A stretch of 64,000 nucleotides of DNA from Pseudomonas mucidolens (GTDB lineage Bacteria; Pseudomonadota; Gammaproteobacteria; Pseudomonadales; Pseudomonadaceae): the NCBI RefSeq assembly GCF_900106045.1, contig NZ_LT629802.1, positions 372,001-436,000 on the forward strand, read 5' to 3'. The translations under genes and the position numbers were made by a program. The notes beneath the pieces were generated by a model. The model saw nothing but the letters and a program-made list of their open reading frames with translations. It searched no databases and was not told the origin of the DNA. Of the stretch, positions 33,757 to 43,430 are shown one piece after another. Within the stretch, counting starts at the first letter, position 1. Every line of letters begins with the position of its first letter.

Positions 33757-34110
33757 CTAACCGCTGTGCTCTACCGGGCGCCAGCCATGGCGCTGAATAT
33801 CAACGCGATTGTTCAGGATACGCACACCTTCGCTGCGTAAACGTGCACGTTGCTCATCGCCCGACGGGCTGCCCACTGGCAGACTTATCCGACCGCCGGC
33901 GGCCACCACCCGGTGCCAGGGCAGTTTCGAGCCGTCGGGAAGCTGGCTGAGGGTGCGCCCGACCCAGCGGGCGGCCCGGCCAAGTCCCGCCAGGTGGGCC
34001 AGTTCGCCATAACTCACCACACATCCCTCGGGCACTTGGGCCAGGGTCAAGTACAGCGCGGTTCGACGCATCTCGGCGGGGGTTTGCGGGGTTTCGGCAG
34101 GTTCGTTCAC
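33757..34110 (-). CDS. Alkyltransferase-like (ATL) protein
   Basis: 117 residues from a GTG; an internal ATG at residue 14 is an alternative because the Shine-Dalgarno is poor for both. The sequence is the DNA-binding domain of O6-alkylguanine transferase, but the active-site P-C-H-R is P-W-H-R-V (Trp65). ATL proteins cannot dealkylate; they flip out O6-alkylguanine and hand it to nucleotide excision repair. The R-V-V-x-x-G-G-R-I-S downstream is conserved. Divergent from the DUF481 gene. Confidence 0.9.
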   Translation of the reverse strand: MNEPAETPQTPAEMRRTALYLTLAQVPEGCVVSYGELAHLAGLGRAARWVGRTLSQLPDGSKLPWHRVVAAGGRISLPVGSPSGDEQRARLRSEGVRILNNRVDIQRHGWRPVEHSG

Positions 34111-34274
34111 TGTAGGTTGATCCAGTTGAAAGGCGTCGTCTCATTGTACGAAACGTCTGTAAAGTGGTGTTGAGAATTGAACTCAATACAAATCCTTGAG
34201 TCAGTCCTTGCTAAGACGGCAACTGCCCCGATAATGCCCCTTTTTTCCGCTAAACTTGAGCCCCTGATTCGCTT

Positions 34275-35282
34275 ATGTTGTCCAGAACCCTGCTTTGCGT
34301 CGCTGTATTCGCTGCTTCTACACCCTTGCTGGCTGATACCGTCTGGTTGAAAAACGGAGATCGCCTGACCGGCAAGATCAAGGTTTTCGACGGCGGCAAA
34401 CTCCTGATCCAGACCGAATACGCCGGCGCCATCCCGGTGGACTGGGAACAGGTAAAAACTCTTGAAAGCGACCAGGAATTGTTGGTCAAGCAAGACGCCT
34501 ACATCGGTGAGAAAGCCAAGTCGCTGCAGGCGGCCGAGGATGGCAAGGTGATCCTGGCCAATGGTGAGGTCCCAAAAACGGTGGAGTTGGCGAGCATCCA
34601 GCAGATTATCAAGCCCAAACCGGTGATCGAAGACCTGGTGTGGAAGGGCAATGTCGATGTGGCGCTGGACTACAAGCGTGCGGAAAAAGACACCGACGAC
34701 TACGACGTGGACTTCAAGACGTCGGCGCGTCACGGCAAATGGCGGCATACCGCTGAAGGCGAATACAACCGTGTGTTCCAGAATGACGTGGTCACCACCG
34801 ATAACTGGAGCGCCGAGTACGCCCTGGACCGCTTTATCACCGATCAATGGTTCTGGCAGGGTCGTTTGACCTACAAGCGCGACAAGGTCGAGGACCTGAG
34901 TCGCCAGCGCACGGTCGGTACCGGTCCGGGTTATCAATTCTGGGATGACGAACTGGGGGCCTTCTCCCTCGGATCGCTGCTCAATCGCACCGACTATGAA
35001 TACCAGGATGGCGGCAAGGACAACTTCTATTCCCTGGCGATGAAGTGGGATTACAACCGTTACCTGATCGGCAAGACGGTGGAGTTCTTCACCAATGGCG
35101 AATTGGGCAAACCCCTGGACGGCCCCGCTCACTACTCCCTCGATGCGGAAATGGGCTTGCGCTATAAAGTCACCGAGTGGGCCTCGCTCAACCTCAAGGC
35201 CGAGCGCGATATTGTCAGTGGCGGCTCGGACAGCGATTTGAGCAAGACCCGCTACACCGCAGGTTTTGGTGTGGCCTGGTAA
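34275..35282 (+). CDS. DUF481 (YdiY-like) outer-membrane protein
   Basis: 335 residues with a signal peptide (cleavage near A-S-T-P-L-L-A-D). Residues 21-105 form a small N-terminal domain (D-T-V-W-L-K-N-G-D-R-L-T-G-K-I). From about residue 120 the chain has alternating beta strands with many Tyr and Trp, ending in F-G-V-A-W, consistent with an outer-membrane beta barrel. Function is unknown; the E. coli relative YdiY is acid-induced. It has a single-gene layout with its own upstream region. Confidence 0.85.
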   Translation: MLSRTLLCVAVFAASTPLLADTVWLKNGDRLTGKIKVFDGGKLLIQTEYAGAIPVDWEQVKTLESDQELLVKQDAYIGEKAKSLQAAEDGKVILANGEVPKTVELASIQQIIKPKPVIEDLVWKGNVDVALDYKRAEKDTDDYDVDFKTSARHGKWRHTAEGEYNRVFQNDVVTTDNWSAEYALDRFITDQWFWQGRLTYKRDKVEDLSRQRTVGTGPGYQFWDDELGAFSLGSLLNRTDYEYQDGGKDNFYSLAMKWDYNRYLIGKTVEFFTNGELGKPLDGPAHYSLDAEMGLRYKVTEWASLNLKAERDIVSGGSDSDLSKTRYTAGFGVAW

Positions 35283-35311
35283 TCAGCTTGCGCGCGAGGT
35301 CACGGGCGGGG

Positions 35312-35727
35312 TTACGAGCGTAACCCTCCATTCAATTCCAGAATCCGCCCGGTGTAATAGTCGTTCTCGAAGCTATACACCGCCGAATGGGCGATCTCTT
35401 CCGGCCGCCCCCTGCGCTTGAGGGGAATTCCCGAGGTCATCTTTTCCAATGCGTCGGGCTTCATGCCCAAGGTCATTTCGGTCTCGATAAAACCCGGTGC
35501 TATGCCCGCCACGCGGATACCGTAGCCTGCCAGCTCCCTGGCGCGGGTCACGTTGCACACGTAGGCGCGTGCCGTGGCGCCGCGACGGCCGCATCGAGCC
35601 TTTCCTGATTGAGGTCGATCAGCGGCAGGTGTGCGTCTTTGCCGGCAAAATACTCGGCCATGGAACGGCCCAAACCCTGGCAACCGCCGGTGATAATGAT
35701 TACTTTGTCGTTGAGATGCATTCGCAT
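35312..35727 (-). pseudogene. Short-chain dehydrogenase/FabG-like pseudogene
   Basis: From 35727/35721 the minus strand encodes a good SDR N-terminus (N-D-K-V-I-I-I-T-G-G-C-Q-G-L-G-R-S-M-A-E-Y-F), which contains the T-G-x-x-x-G-x-G cofactor motif. It hits a TGA shortly after D-L-N-Q-E-R-L-D-A-A-V. The C-terminal third continues in another frame (R-E-L-A-G-Y-G-I-R-V-A-G-I-A-P-G-F-I-E-T-E-M-T). The middle, with catalytic Ser and Y-x-x-x-K, is missing. A deletion of roughly 300 bases and a frame change have destroyed it. Confidence 0.88.
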
Positions 35728-35797
35728 GTCCCGTGAGCAACGTTAAGCGGTTGCCCAAGCCTGTTTTTTTGACGGAATTTATCGAAGGAGTCATAAG

Positions 35798-36523
35798 TTG
35801 AGCGCGCACGTTGCCAAGAATGCCCGAGAACTACTGCTCAAGGAGTATCGTGGAGCGCTCTCCACGCTGTCCAAGGCCATGCCCGGCTTTCCCTTTGGCT
35901 CGGTAGTGCCGTACTGCCTGGACGAAGAAGGGCGGCCATTGATCCTGATCAGCCGGATTGCCCAGCACACCCACAACTTGCAAAAGGACCCCAAATGCTC
36001 ATTGCTGATCGGTGAGCGCGAAGCCGAGGATGTGCAGGCCGTGGGGCGCCTGACCTACCTCGCCGAAGCCGAGAAACTTGAGGGTGAGGCTGCCATCGCC
36101 GCTGCTGCAGAACGGTACTACCGCTATTTCCCGGAGTCGGCGAATTACCACAAGGCCCACGATTTCGACTTCTGGCTCCTCAAGCCAGTCCGTCACCGCT
36201 ATATCGGCGGCTTCGGCGCGATCCACTGGCTCGATCAATTGACCCTGGCCAATCCGTTCGCCGGTAAAGCCGAGTCGAGCATGATTGAACACATGAACAG
36301 CGATCACGCCAAGGCCATCGCCCACTACGTCGCGTTGGCCGGTTTACCGACGTTCGAGCCAGCCCGGCTGGTCGGTATCGACAGCGAAGGCATGCACCTG
36401 CGCATTGGCCAAGGCCTGCACTGGCTACCTTTTGCCGACACTTGCAATACGCCGACACAAGTGCGAGAAGCCTTGGTTTTCCTGGCTCACGCCGAGACAT
36501 GGCCGAAAAAAGCCACGGTTTAA
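35798..36523 (+). CDS. HugZ-family (pyridoxamine 5'-phosphate oxidase-like) protein
   Basis: 241 residues from TTG 35798, well supported by AAGGAG at 35785-35790. The N-terminal split-barrel (S-x-A-M-P-G-F-P-F-G-S-V-V-P-Y and S-R-I-A-Q-H-T-H-N) is flavin-oxidase-like. The C-terminal DUF2470 part has M-I-E-H-M-N-S-D-H-A-K-A-I. HugZ-type proteins bind and in some species degrade heme. Whether this one is a heme oxygenase cannot be told from sequence; a dedicated heme oxygenase is present elsewhere in the window. Confidence 0.85.
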   Translation: MSAHVAKNARELLLKEYRGALSTLSKAMPGFPFGSVVPYCLDEEGRPLILISRIAQHTHNLQKDPKCSLLIGEREAEDVQAVGRLTYLAEAEKLEGEAAIAAAAERYYRYFPESANYHKAHDFDFWLLKPVRHRYIGGFGAIHWLDQLTLANPFAGKAESSMIEHMNSDHAKAIAHYVALAGLPTFEPARLVGIDSEGMHLRIGQGLHWLPFADTCNTPTQVREALVFLAHAETWPKKATV

Positions 36524-36595
36524 GCTTGAATTAATGCAAGGGCGACGTCATCTAAGGTCTAGTAGCAAGGCATTCTTGCGTTGAGGAACCATTTG

Positions 36596-37072
36596 ATGCG
36601 CCCTTTTTTATTGCTCTTTCTGCTGTTCCCAGTGTTGGAGCTGTTCGTATTCGTCAAGGTCAGCGGGGCTATCGGGTTTTTCCCGGCGCTGCTGCTGGTT
36701 ATTCTGGGCTCGATGCTCGGCGTGTTCGTATTGCGTATCGCCGGCCTGGCCACCGCACTGCGCGCCCGTGAAAGCTTGAACCGTGGCGAGTTGCCTGCCC
36801 AGACCATGCTCGAAGGCCTGATGATGGCCTTGGGTGGCGGTCTGTTGATCCTGCCGGGTTTCGTCAGCGATGTGCTCGGCCTGATTCTGCTGTTGCCTGT
36901 TACCCGCCGCTTTCTGGCCGGCAAGATGCGTCAACGGGCCGAAGAAGCGGCGATCCGCCAGCGGGCGTTTGCCGATGATTTGCAACCCCGCGGCGGCCCG
37001 GCGCCTCGTCAACCGCTTGAACGCGAGGGGGACGTGATCGAAGGCGAGTTCGAACACCGCGACTCCAAATAA
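36596..37072 (+). CDS. fxsA: FxsA membrane protein
   Basis: 158 residues from ATG 36596 (GAGGA at 36583-36587). Three to four membrane helices (F-L-L-L-F-L-L-F-P-V-L-E; L-G-S-M-L-G-V) are followed by a charged tail. In E. coli FxsA influences F-plasmid exclusion of phage T7. It lies just before groES, as in many gamma-proteobacteria, and ends at a terminator. Confidence 0.93.
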   Translation: MRPFLLLFLLFPVLELFVFVKVSGAIGFFPALLLVILGSMLGVFVLRIAGLATALRARESLNRGELPAQTMLEGLMMALGGGLLILPGFVSDVLGLILLLPVTRRFLAGKMRQRAEEAAIRQRAFADDLQPRGGPAPRQPLEREGDVIEGEFEHRDSK

Positions 37073-37082
37073 TCGCTCGACC

Positions 37083-37117
37083 AACACGGCGCCTCCTGCA
37101 GGCGCCGTGTTGTTTTT
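37083..37117 (+). terminator. Intrinsic terminator after fxsA
   Basis: AACACGGCGCC-TCCTGCA-GGCGCCGTGTT-GTTTTT, an 11-bp perfect stem. Confidence 0.9.
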
Positions 37118-37155
37118 GCGTGGGGTGCCAGACACAAAAATTTTCATCCGGCGCC

Positions 37156-37181
37156 CTTGTAATAAGCTTATTCGCCCTTAT
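37156..37181 (+). promoter_or_regulatory. Sigma32-like heat-shock promoter of groESL
   Basis: CTTGTA at 37156-37161 (for CTTGAA) and CCCTTAT at 37175-37181 (for CCCCAT), spacing 13 bases. It lies about 140 bases upstream of groES. It is a consensus match by eye only. Confidence 0.55.
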
Positions 37182-37323
37182 GTAACGGTCACCGCAAGGT
37201 TTCTGGTGGCGACACCAGACAGACTTCCGCGTTTTGCTTGGCAAACCGCGACCGGCACTGCCGGAACTTAACCTGCCGGAATTGATACCGGCCGATGAAC
37301 AACACAATTAGGAGAGATCGACA

Positions 37324-37617
37324 ATGAAGCTTCGTCCTCTACATGACCGCGTCGTCATCCGTCGCAGCGAAGAAGAAAAGAAAACCGCCGGCGGTATCGT
37401 TCTGCCAGGTTCGGCTGCTGAAAAAGCCAACCACGGCGAAGTGATCGCTGTCGGTACCGGTAAAGTGCTGGACAACGGCGAAGTACGTGCGCTGGCCGTG
37501 AAAGTGGGTGACAAGGTTGTATTTGGCCCTTACTCCGGCAGCAACACTGTGAAAGTCGACGGCGAAGACCTGCTGGTAATGAGCGAGAACGAAATTCTCG
37601 CTGTTCTGGAAGGCTGA
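37324..37617 (+). CDS. groES: Co-chaperonin GroES
   Basis: 97 residues. The small subunit caps the GroEL folding chamber. Starts [14 protein letters not shown], with mobile-loop [12 protein letters not shown] near residues 17-28. AGGAGA precedes the ATG. groEL follows after 49 bases in the same operon. Confidence 0.99.
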   Translation: MKLRPLHDRVVIRRSEEEKKTAGGIVLPGSAAEKANHGEVIAVGTGKVLDNGEVRALAVKVGDKVVFGPYSGSNTVKVDGEDLLVMSENEILAVLEG

Positions 37618-37654
37618 TTCCCCGCTCATTTTCCCGTTACTACAAAGTATTTAA

Positions 37655-39313
<1,659 letters not shown>

Positions 39314-39334
39314 GCCAGCCTTACCCCCGTACTG

Positions 39335-39371
39335 AAAAAGCCCCGCCTGAGCGATCAGGCGGGGCTTTTTT
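39335..39371 (+). terminator. groESL operon terminator
   Basis: AAAAAGCCCCGCCTGA-gcga-TCAGGCGGGGCTTTTTT hairpin, 22 bases after groEL. Confidence 0.95.
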
Positions 39372-39595
39372 ATGTCCGGCATTGGTAATTCGGTGGCCGT
39401 TGTTATCGACACAGCGGTACACAAGCCTGACACCTGCAACGTGCAGGTTGCGTTAACTGATAGTGAAAAACTTGTGAGTCACGGCAATCGGTTGAAAAAG
39501 TGCATAGAGTCTTGCGCCAGCCCTAGCCGCAAACCCCACTTGGCCTTAAGCTGCGCGAGCCAACACGGCCGTTACCGCGTACGGAGACAATGCCC

Positions 39596-40279
39596 ATGCG
39601 AATTCTACTGGTTGAAGACAACCGCGATATTCTGGCCAACCTGGCCGATTACCTGGGGATGAAGGGGTATACCGTCGATTGTGCGCAGGACGGTTTGTCA
39701 GGGCTGCATCTGGCGGCCACCGAACATTACGACTTGATCGTTCTCGACATCATGCTGCCGGGCATCGATGGCTACACCCTGTGCAAACGCCTGCGCGAAG
39801 ATGCGCGGCGGGATACGCCGGTCATCATGCTGACGGCGCGTGATCAATTGGACGACCGCCTGCAAGGCTTCAAATCCGGCGCCGACGACTATCTGCTCAA
39901 ACCGTTCGCGCTGTCGGAGCTGGCCGCACGCATCGAGGCGGTGATGCGCCGTGCGCAGGGCGGCGGTCGTCGCGCGCTGCAAGTCGGCGACCTGACTTAC
40001 GACCTAGACACCCTGGAAGTGACCCGCGAAGGGCGCCTGCTCAAACTCAACCCGGTGGGCCTGAAGCTGCTGGCGGTGCTGATGCAGAAAAGTCCGCATG
40101 TGCTGCGTCGCGAGATTCTCGAAGAAGCGTTGTGGGGTGATGACTGTCCGGACAGCGACAGTCTGCGCAGCCACGTTCACCAATTGCGCCAGGTGATCGA
40201 CAAGCCCTTTGCCAAGCCGCTGTTGCAGACGGTGCATGGCGTGGGATATCGCTTGGCCGAGGGTCGAGATGGAGTTTAA
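39596..40279 (+). CDS. colR: Response regulator ColR
   Basis: 227 residues from ATG 39596; an ATG six bases earlier is too close to GGAG at 39583-39586. OmpR family: receiver with phospho-acceptor Asp51 and a C-terminal winged helix. In P. fluorescens and P. putida, ColRS controls membrane integrity, metal (Zn, Fe, Mn, Cd) tolerance and root colonisation. It overlaps colS by 11 bases. The 280-base gap to groEL should hold the operon promoter. Confidence 0.95.
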   Translation: MRILLVEDNRDILANLADYLGMKGYTVDCAQDGLSGLHLAATEHYDLIVLDIMLPGIDGYTLCKRLREDARRDTPVIMLTARDQLDDRLQGFKSGADDYLLKPFALSELAARIEAVMRRAQGGGRRALQVGDLTYDLDTLEVTREGRLLKLNPVGLKLLAVLMQKSPHVLRREILEEALWGDDCPDSDSLRSHVHQLRQVIDKPFAKPLLQTVHGVGYRLAEGRDGV

Positions 40280-41549
40280 GCAAAGCCTTGCCCAGCGGAT
40301 CATCATCGCCTTTGCGCTGATGAGCGCGCTGGTGGCGGGGGCGTTTGCCATGGGTATCGTCGCCACTGTGCATCTGGTGGAAGAGAAACTTATCTCGGCC
40401 GGCCTGGGCGGCGACCTGCAACGATTGCTGTTGATGGACAGCGTCGAGGATTGGCGCCACCGGCCCGAGCCCGACCAATTGTTCTACTTCAGTGGCGGGC
40501 ACGGGGATTTTGAGTTGCCCAAGGATTTGCGGCACTTGGATTCGGGCTTTCACGAAGTCTTTCGCGAGCAGCTTTCTTACCACGCGATAGTCGAGATTGT
40601 GGACGGTCGACGGTATGTCCTGCTGCAAGACCAGAGCGATTTCGAAGAGCGTGAACGGGTACTGTTTGCGGTGGTGCTGGTGGGTTTTGTCCTGAGTCTG
40701 GCGCTGGCGGTGTTCCTCGGCTGGGTCCTGGCCCGCAAAGTGATGGCGCCGGTGGTACGCCTGGCCCGCCAGGTTCGTCATCGCGATCAATTGCTCGGCC
40801 TGGCCCCACCGTTGGCCCCCGACTACGCGGCCGACGAGGTCGGCGAGTTGGCGGTGGCGTTCGACGCGACCTTGGGCCGTCTGCGCCAGGCCCTCAACCG
40901 CGAACGTTTGTTCACCAGCGATGTAAGCCATGAACTGCGCACGCCATTGATGGTGCTGGCCAGCTCCTGCGAATTGCTGCTGGAAAATCCGGCCATCGAC
41001 TCCCGCGGGCGCAAGCAAGTCGAGCGTATCGCCCGGGCCTGCGAAGAAATGCGCGAACTGGTGCAAACGTTCCTGATGCTGGCTCGCGCGCAACACGACG
41101 ACACCACGATGTCGCCGCAAGTCGACCTGGCACAAGTGGCTGAGGACTTGCTGGGTATCTGGCGTGATCCGATCGAGCGCAAAGGTATCGAGCTGTTCTA
41201 CCGGCCGGGCAATCCATTGGATACCCGCTATAACGCCACCTTTGTGCATGCGGTAATGGGCAATCTGCTGCGCAACGCTTTGCATTACACCGAACAAGGA
41301 TTTATCCGCCTGACTCTGGAACCCAGCGGTTTTGTGGTGGAAGACACAGGCGTGGGGATTCCTGAAGACAAGCGCGAAGCCATGTTCGAACCTTTCGTGC
41401 GCGGTAACGAAAAACGTGGCGACGGCCTAGGCCTGGGGTTGTCACTGGTGCAACGAATCTGCGAGAACCAGGGTTGGGTGGTCAGTCTCACTCCGATGGA
41501 ACCCCATGGCTGCCGGTTCCATGTGGAGTTGAGCCAGGTCAAGTCCTGA
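40269..41549 (+). CDS. colS: Sensor histidine kinase ColS
   Basis: 426 residues: membrane helix 11-32, periplasmic loop of about 100 residues, second helix about 131-152, HAMP, and kinase core with His221 (S-H-E-L-R-T-P). The periplasmic loop ends with E126-E-R-E129, matching the E-x-x-E metal-binding motif reported for ColS; other His/Glu residues (H35, E38, H95, E96, H105) are also present. ATP-binding G-D-G-L-G-L-G-L-S is near the end. Directly coupled to colR. Confidence 0.95.
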   Translation: MEFKQSLAQRIIIAFALMSALVAGAFAMGIVATVHLVEEKLISAGLGGDLQRLLLMDSVEDWRHRPEPDQLFYFSGGHGDFELPKDLRHLDSGFHEVFREQLSYHAIVEIVDGRRYVLLQDQSDFEERERVLFAVVLVGFVLSLALAVFLGWVLARKVMAPVVRLARQVRHRDQLLGLAPPLAPDYAADEVGELAVAFDATLGRLRQALNRERLFTSDVSHELRTPLMVLASSCELLLENPAIDSRGRKQVERIARACEEMRELVQTFLMLARAQHDDTTMSPQVDLAQVAEDLLGIWRDPIERKGIELFYRPGNPLDTRYNATFVHAVMGNLLRNALHYTEQGFIRLTLEPSGFVVEDTGVGIPEDKREAMFEPFVRGNEKRGDGLGLGLSLVQRICENQGWVVSLTPMEPHGCRFHVELSQVKS

Positions 41550-41739
41550 GGTTTTTCCTGCCGTGGGGCGCGGCGGTGGATCTCAGCACGTTCGCCGAAG
41601 ATGGCCCCATGCTATGCCTGTTAGCTGTAAAGCTTTGTAATGCTTTATGTTTGGACGGGATGTTTTTTTCACAATTGATTGACCTGAGGATGACACGTAG
41701 CTGTTTACGGTTGTAGGCATCAGTAATAGGAGACCGTTG

Positions 41740-42420
41740 ATGGCTACCCCGATCAAGCTCGAATTTTCCGAAAAGTACGACGACGAGCATGCGCAGAGTT
41801 ATTTGCTCAAGCATCAGGACAATCTGGCGCGTCGGTTGTCCCACAAACGTGATGAACAATTGGCCCGAGGTGCGCTGGCCATGGCCGGCGAGCCCGGTCT
41901 GGTGCTGGATCTACCTTGTGGTGCGGGGCGTTTCTGGCCGTTGCTGGCAGAGAAACCCAACCGCGTGATTATCGGTGCCGACAATTCCGAGTCGATGCTC
42001 AAGGTTGCCACGGTGGCTCAGCCGGCCGAAGTGGTGAAACGGGTACGACCTTTGCAGACGTCGGCCTTTGATATCGATTTGCCAGATAATGCTGTCGACA
42101 GCATCTTCTGCATGCGCCTTATGCACCATATCGGTGATCCTGCGCACAGGCTGGCGATATTGCGTGAGTTTCAGCGGGTTACGCGCGATAGCGTGATCAT
42201 TTCGTTGTGGGTGGATGGCAATTTCAAGGCCTGGAAACGCAAGCGTTCCGAAGTAAGACGTCGCACCAAGGGCAAGCAAGAAGGTTACCAAAATCGGTTT
42301 GTGTTACCGGCCGCTACTGTCGAGGCAGAATTTGAGCAGGCCGGTTTCCGTGTTCAGGAATACCTGGATTTCATACCGCTGTACGCCATGTGGCGAGTGT
42401 ATGTATTGCGTAAGAGGTAA
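41740..42420 (+). CDS. Class I SAM-dependent methyltransferase of the colRS operon
   Basis: 226 residues from ATG 41740 with TAGGAGA at 41727-41733. Motif I L-V-L-D-L-P-C-G-A-G-R-F (about residues 50-61), followed by V-I-I-G-A-D-N-S and a late C-M-R-L-M-H-H. It corresponds to orf222 of the P. fluorescens colR-colS-orf222-wapQ cluster. The target is not known; LPS or lipid modification is suggested by the neighbours. It has two Lys/Arg-rich stretches near residue 160-180 (R-K-R-S-E-V-R-R-R-T-K-G-K-Q). Confidence 0.85.
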   Translation: MATPIKLEFSEKYDDEHAQSYLLKHQDNLARRLSHKRDEQLARGALAMAGEPGLVLDLPCGAGRFWPLLAEKPNRVIIGADNSESMLKVATVAQPAEVVKRVRPLQTSAFDIDLPDNAVDSIFCMRLMHHIGDPAHRLAILREFQRVTRDSVIISLWVDGNFKAWKRKRSEVRRRTKGKQEGYQNRFVLPAATVEAEFEQAGFRVQEYLDFIPLYAMWRVYVLRKR

Positions 42421-42424
42421 GAGG

Positions 42425-43141
42425 ATGGCAGTTGAGTGCGTGGTAGGTAGTGAGGTAGCTCCCGAGGAGCGATTTGATTATTTCTGGCGCCAGAAGGGCG
42501 AGTGGGTCGAGGAACCCAATCGTCGCCGAGGCGGTGAAAGTGGCGTGCAGCGCGTGATCGGTGCCAATGGATGCTTGCTCTATTGCAAACGCCAGACCGG
42601 CCACATCTACCGCAGTTGGCTGCACCCTTTTGGTCGTCCTACCGTACTGCGTGAGCGTGATGCGCTGATGAGCCTGCACCAATTGAATGTGCGTGTGCCG
42701 GAACTGGTGTTCTGCGAAGCCCGCCGCGACCCTGAGCATCAGTGGAAAGCCTTGCTGGTGACCGCGTCGCTGGACGGCTTCGATGAAATCGAAAACTGGT
42801 ACGCCGCGGGCGGCCGTGAGCAATACGGCGAAGAGGTGCATGAGCGTCTGCTTCAAGAGTTGGCGCAAACCCTGGCGCGTATGCACAAAGGTCGCTGGCA
42901 GCACGGTTGCCTCTACATCAAGCACATTTTCGTCAGGGTCAGCGGCGAGGGCGATGCGGTCACTGTTGAAGTGGCTCTGCTGGACTTCGAGAAATGCCGC
43001 CTACGCCTGACCGCTCGTCAGGCTGCTTCCCATGACATGCTGCAACTGCGGCGCCATTCGTCGTGGAATGCTTCCGACTGGCAAAAACTCAGCTACTTTT
43101 ACGAGACGGCGTTTGGCAGCGCTATCAAAGGTTTAAGCTGA
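42425..43141 (+). CDS. wapQ: LPS kinase, InaA/WapQ family
   Basis: 238 residues from ATG 42425 (AGAGGTAAGAGG upstream). Kinase-like fold: G-A-N-G-C-L-L-Y-C-K near residue 45-54, catalytic loop H-G-C-L-Y-I-K-H-I-F and L-L-D-F-E-K (D-F-E in place of D-F-G). WapQ is thought to phosphorylate a heptose of the LPS inner core, and in P. fluorescens its expression depends on ColR. The stop codon overlaps the next ATG (TGATG). Confidence 0.87.
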   Translation: MAVECVVGSEVAPEERFDYFWRQKGEWVEEPNRRRGGESGVQRVIGANGCLLYCKRQTGHIYRSWLHPFGRPTVLRERDALMSLHQLNVRVPELVFCEARRDPEHQWKALLVTASLDGFDEIENWYAAGGREQYGEEVHERLLQELAQTLARMHKGRWQHGCLYIKHIFVRVSGEGDAVTVEVALLDFEKCRLRLTARQAASHDMLQLRRHSSWNASDWQKLSYFYETAFGSAIKGLS

Positions 43142-43368
43142 TGAAGCTAGAAATAGCACGAGGTTTGTTTCTGTTGGCGGCCTTAGGCGTTGCGTCCTTG
43201 GCTGTGGCTGCCTGGGAGCAGCCACGTACAGAAGTTCTCAGTGCGGTACAGGGTAGCGGGCAATGTCCGTTGCCACGGATCGCGAAGGTGACGGGTGTGA
43301 CCCAGCCTGATCATCAACTTTTGTTGTTTATGTTTGGAATGTCCCAAGGGATGAGGCCAGCGAGTTGA
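43141..43368 (+). CDS. Small exported protein, last gene of the colRS cluster (75 aa)
   Basis: 75 residues with an N-terminal hydrophobic segment (L-F-L-L-A-A-L-G-V-A-S-L-A-V-A-A), probably a signal peptide or anchor. The remaining 45 residues have one Cys (G-Q-C-P-L-P) and no motif I recognise. Its start overlaps the wapQ stop codon, so it is translated together with the LPS kinase. A terminator follows within 30 bases. It is probably part of the envelope-repair set by association only. Confidence 0.7.
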   Translation: MKLEIARGLFLLAALGVASLAVAAWEQPRTEVLSAVQGSGQCPLPRIAKVTGVTQPDHQLLLFMFGMSQGMRPAS

Positions 43369-43387
43369 ATAGTTTTATGATCGATTA

Positions 43388-43420
43388 GAAGGCCTCGTGT
43401 TGTTGCGAGGCCTTTTTTTT
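43388..43420 (+). terminator. Terminator of the colRS operon
   Basis: GGCCTCG-TGTTGTTG-CGAGGCC followed by eight T residues. Confidence 0.93.
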
Positions 43421-43430
43421 GGTTCATCAC

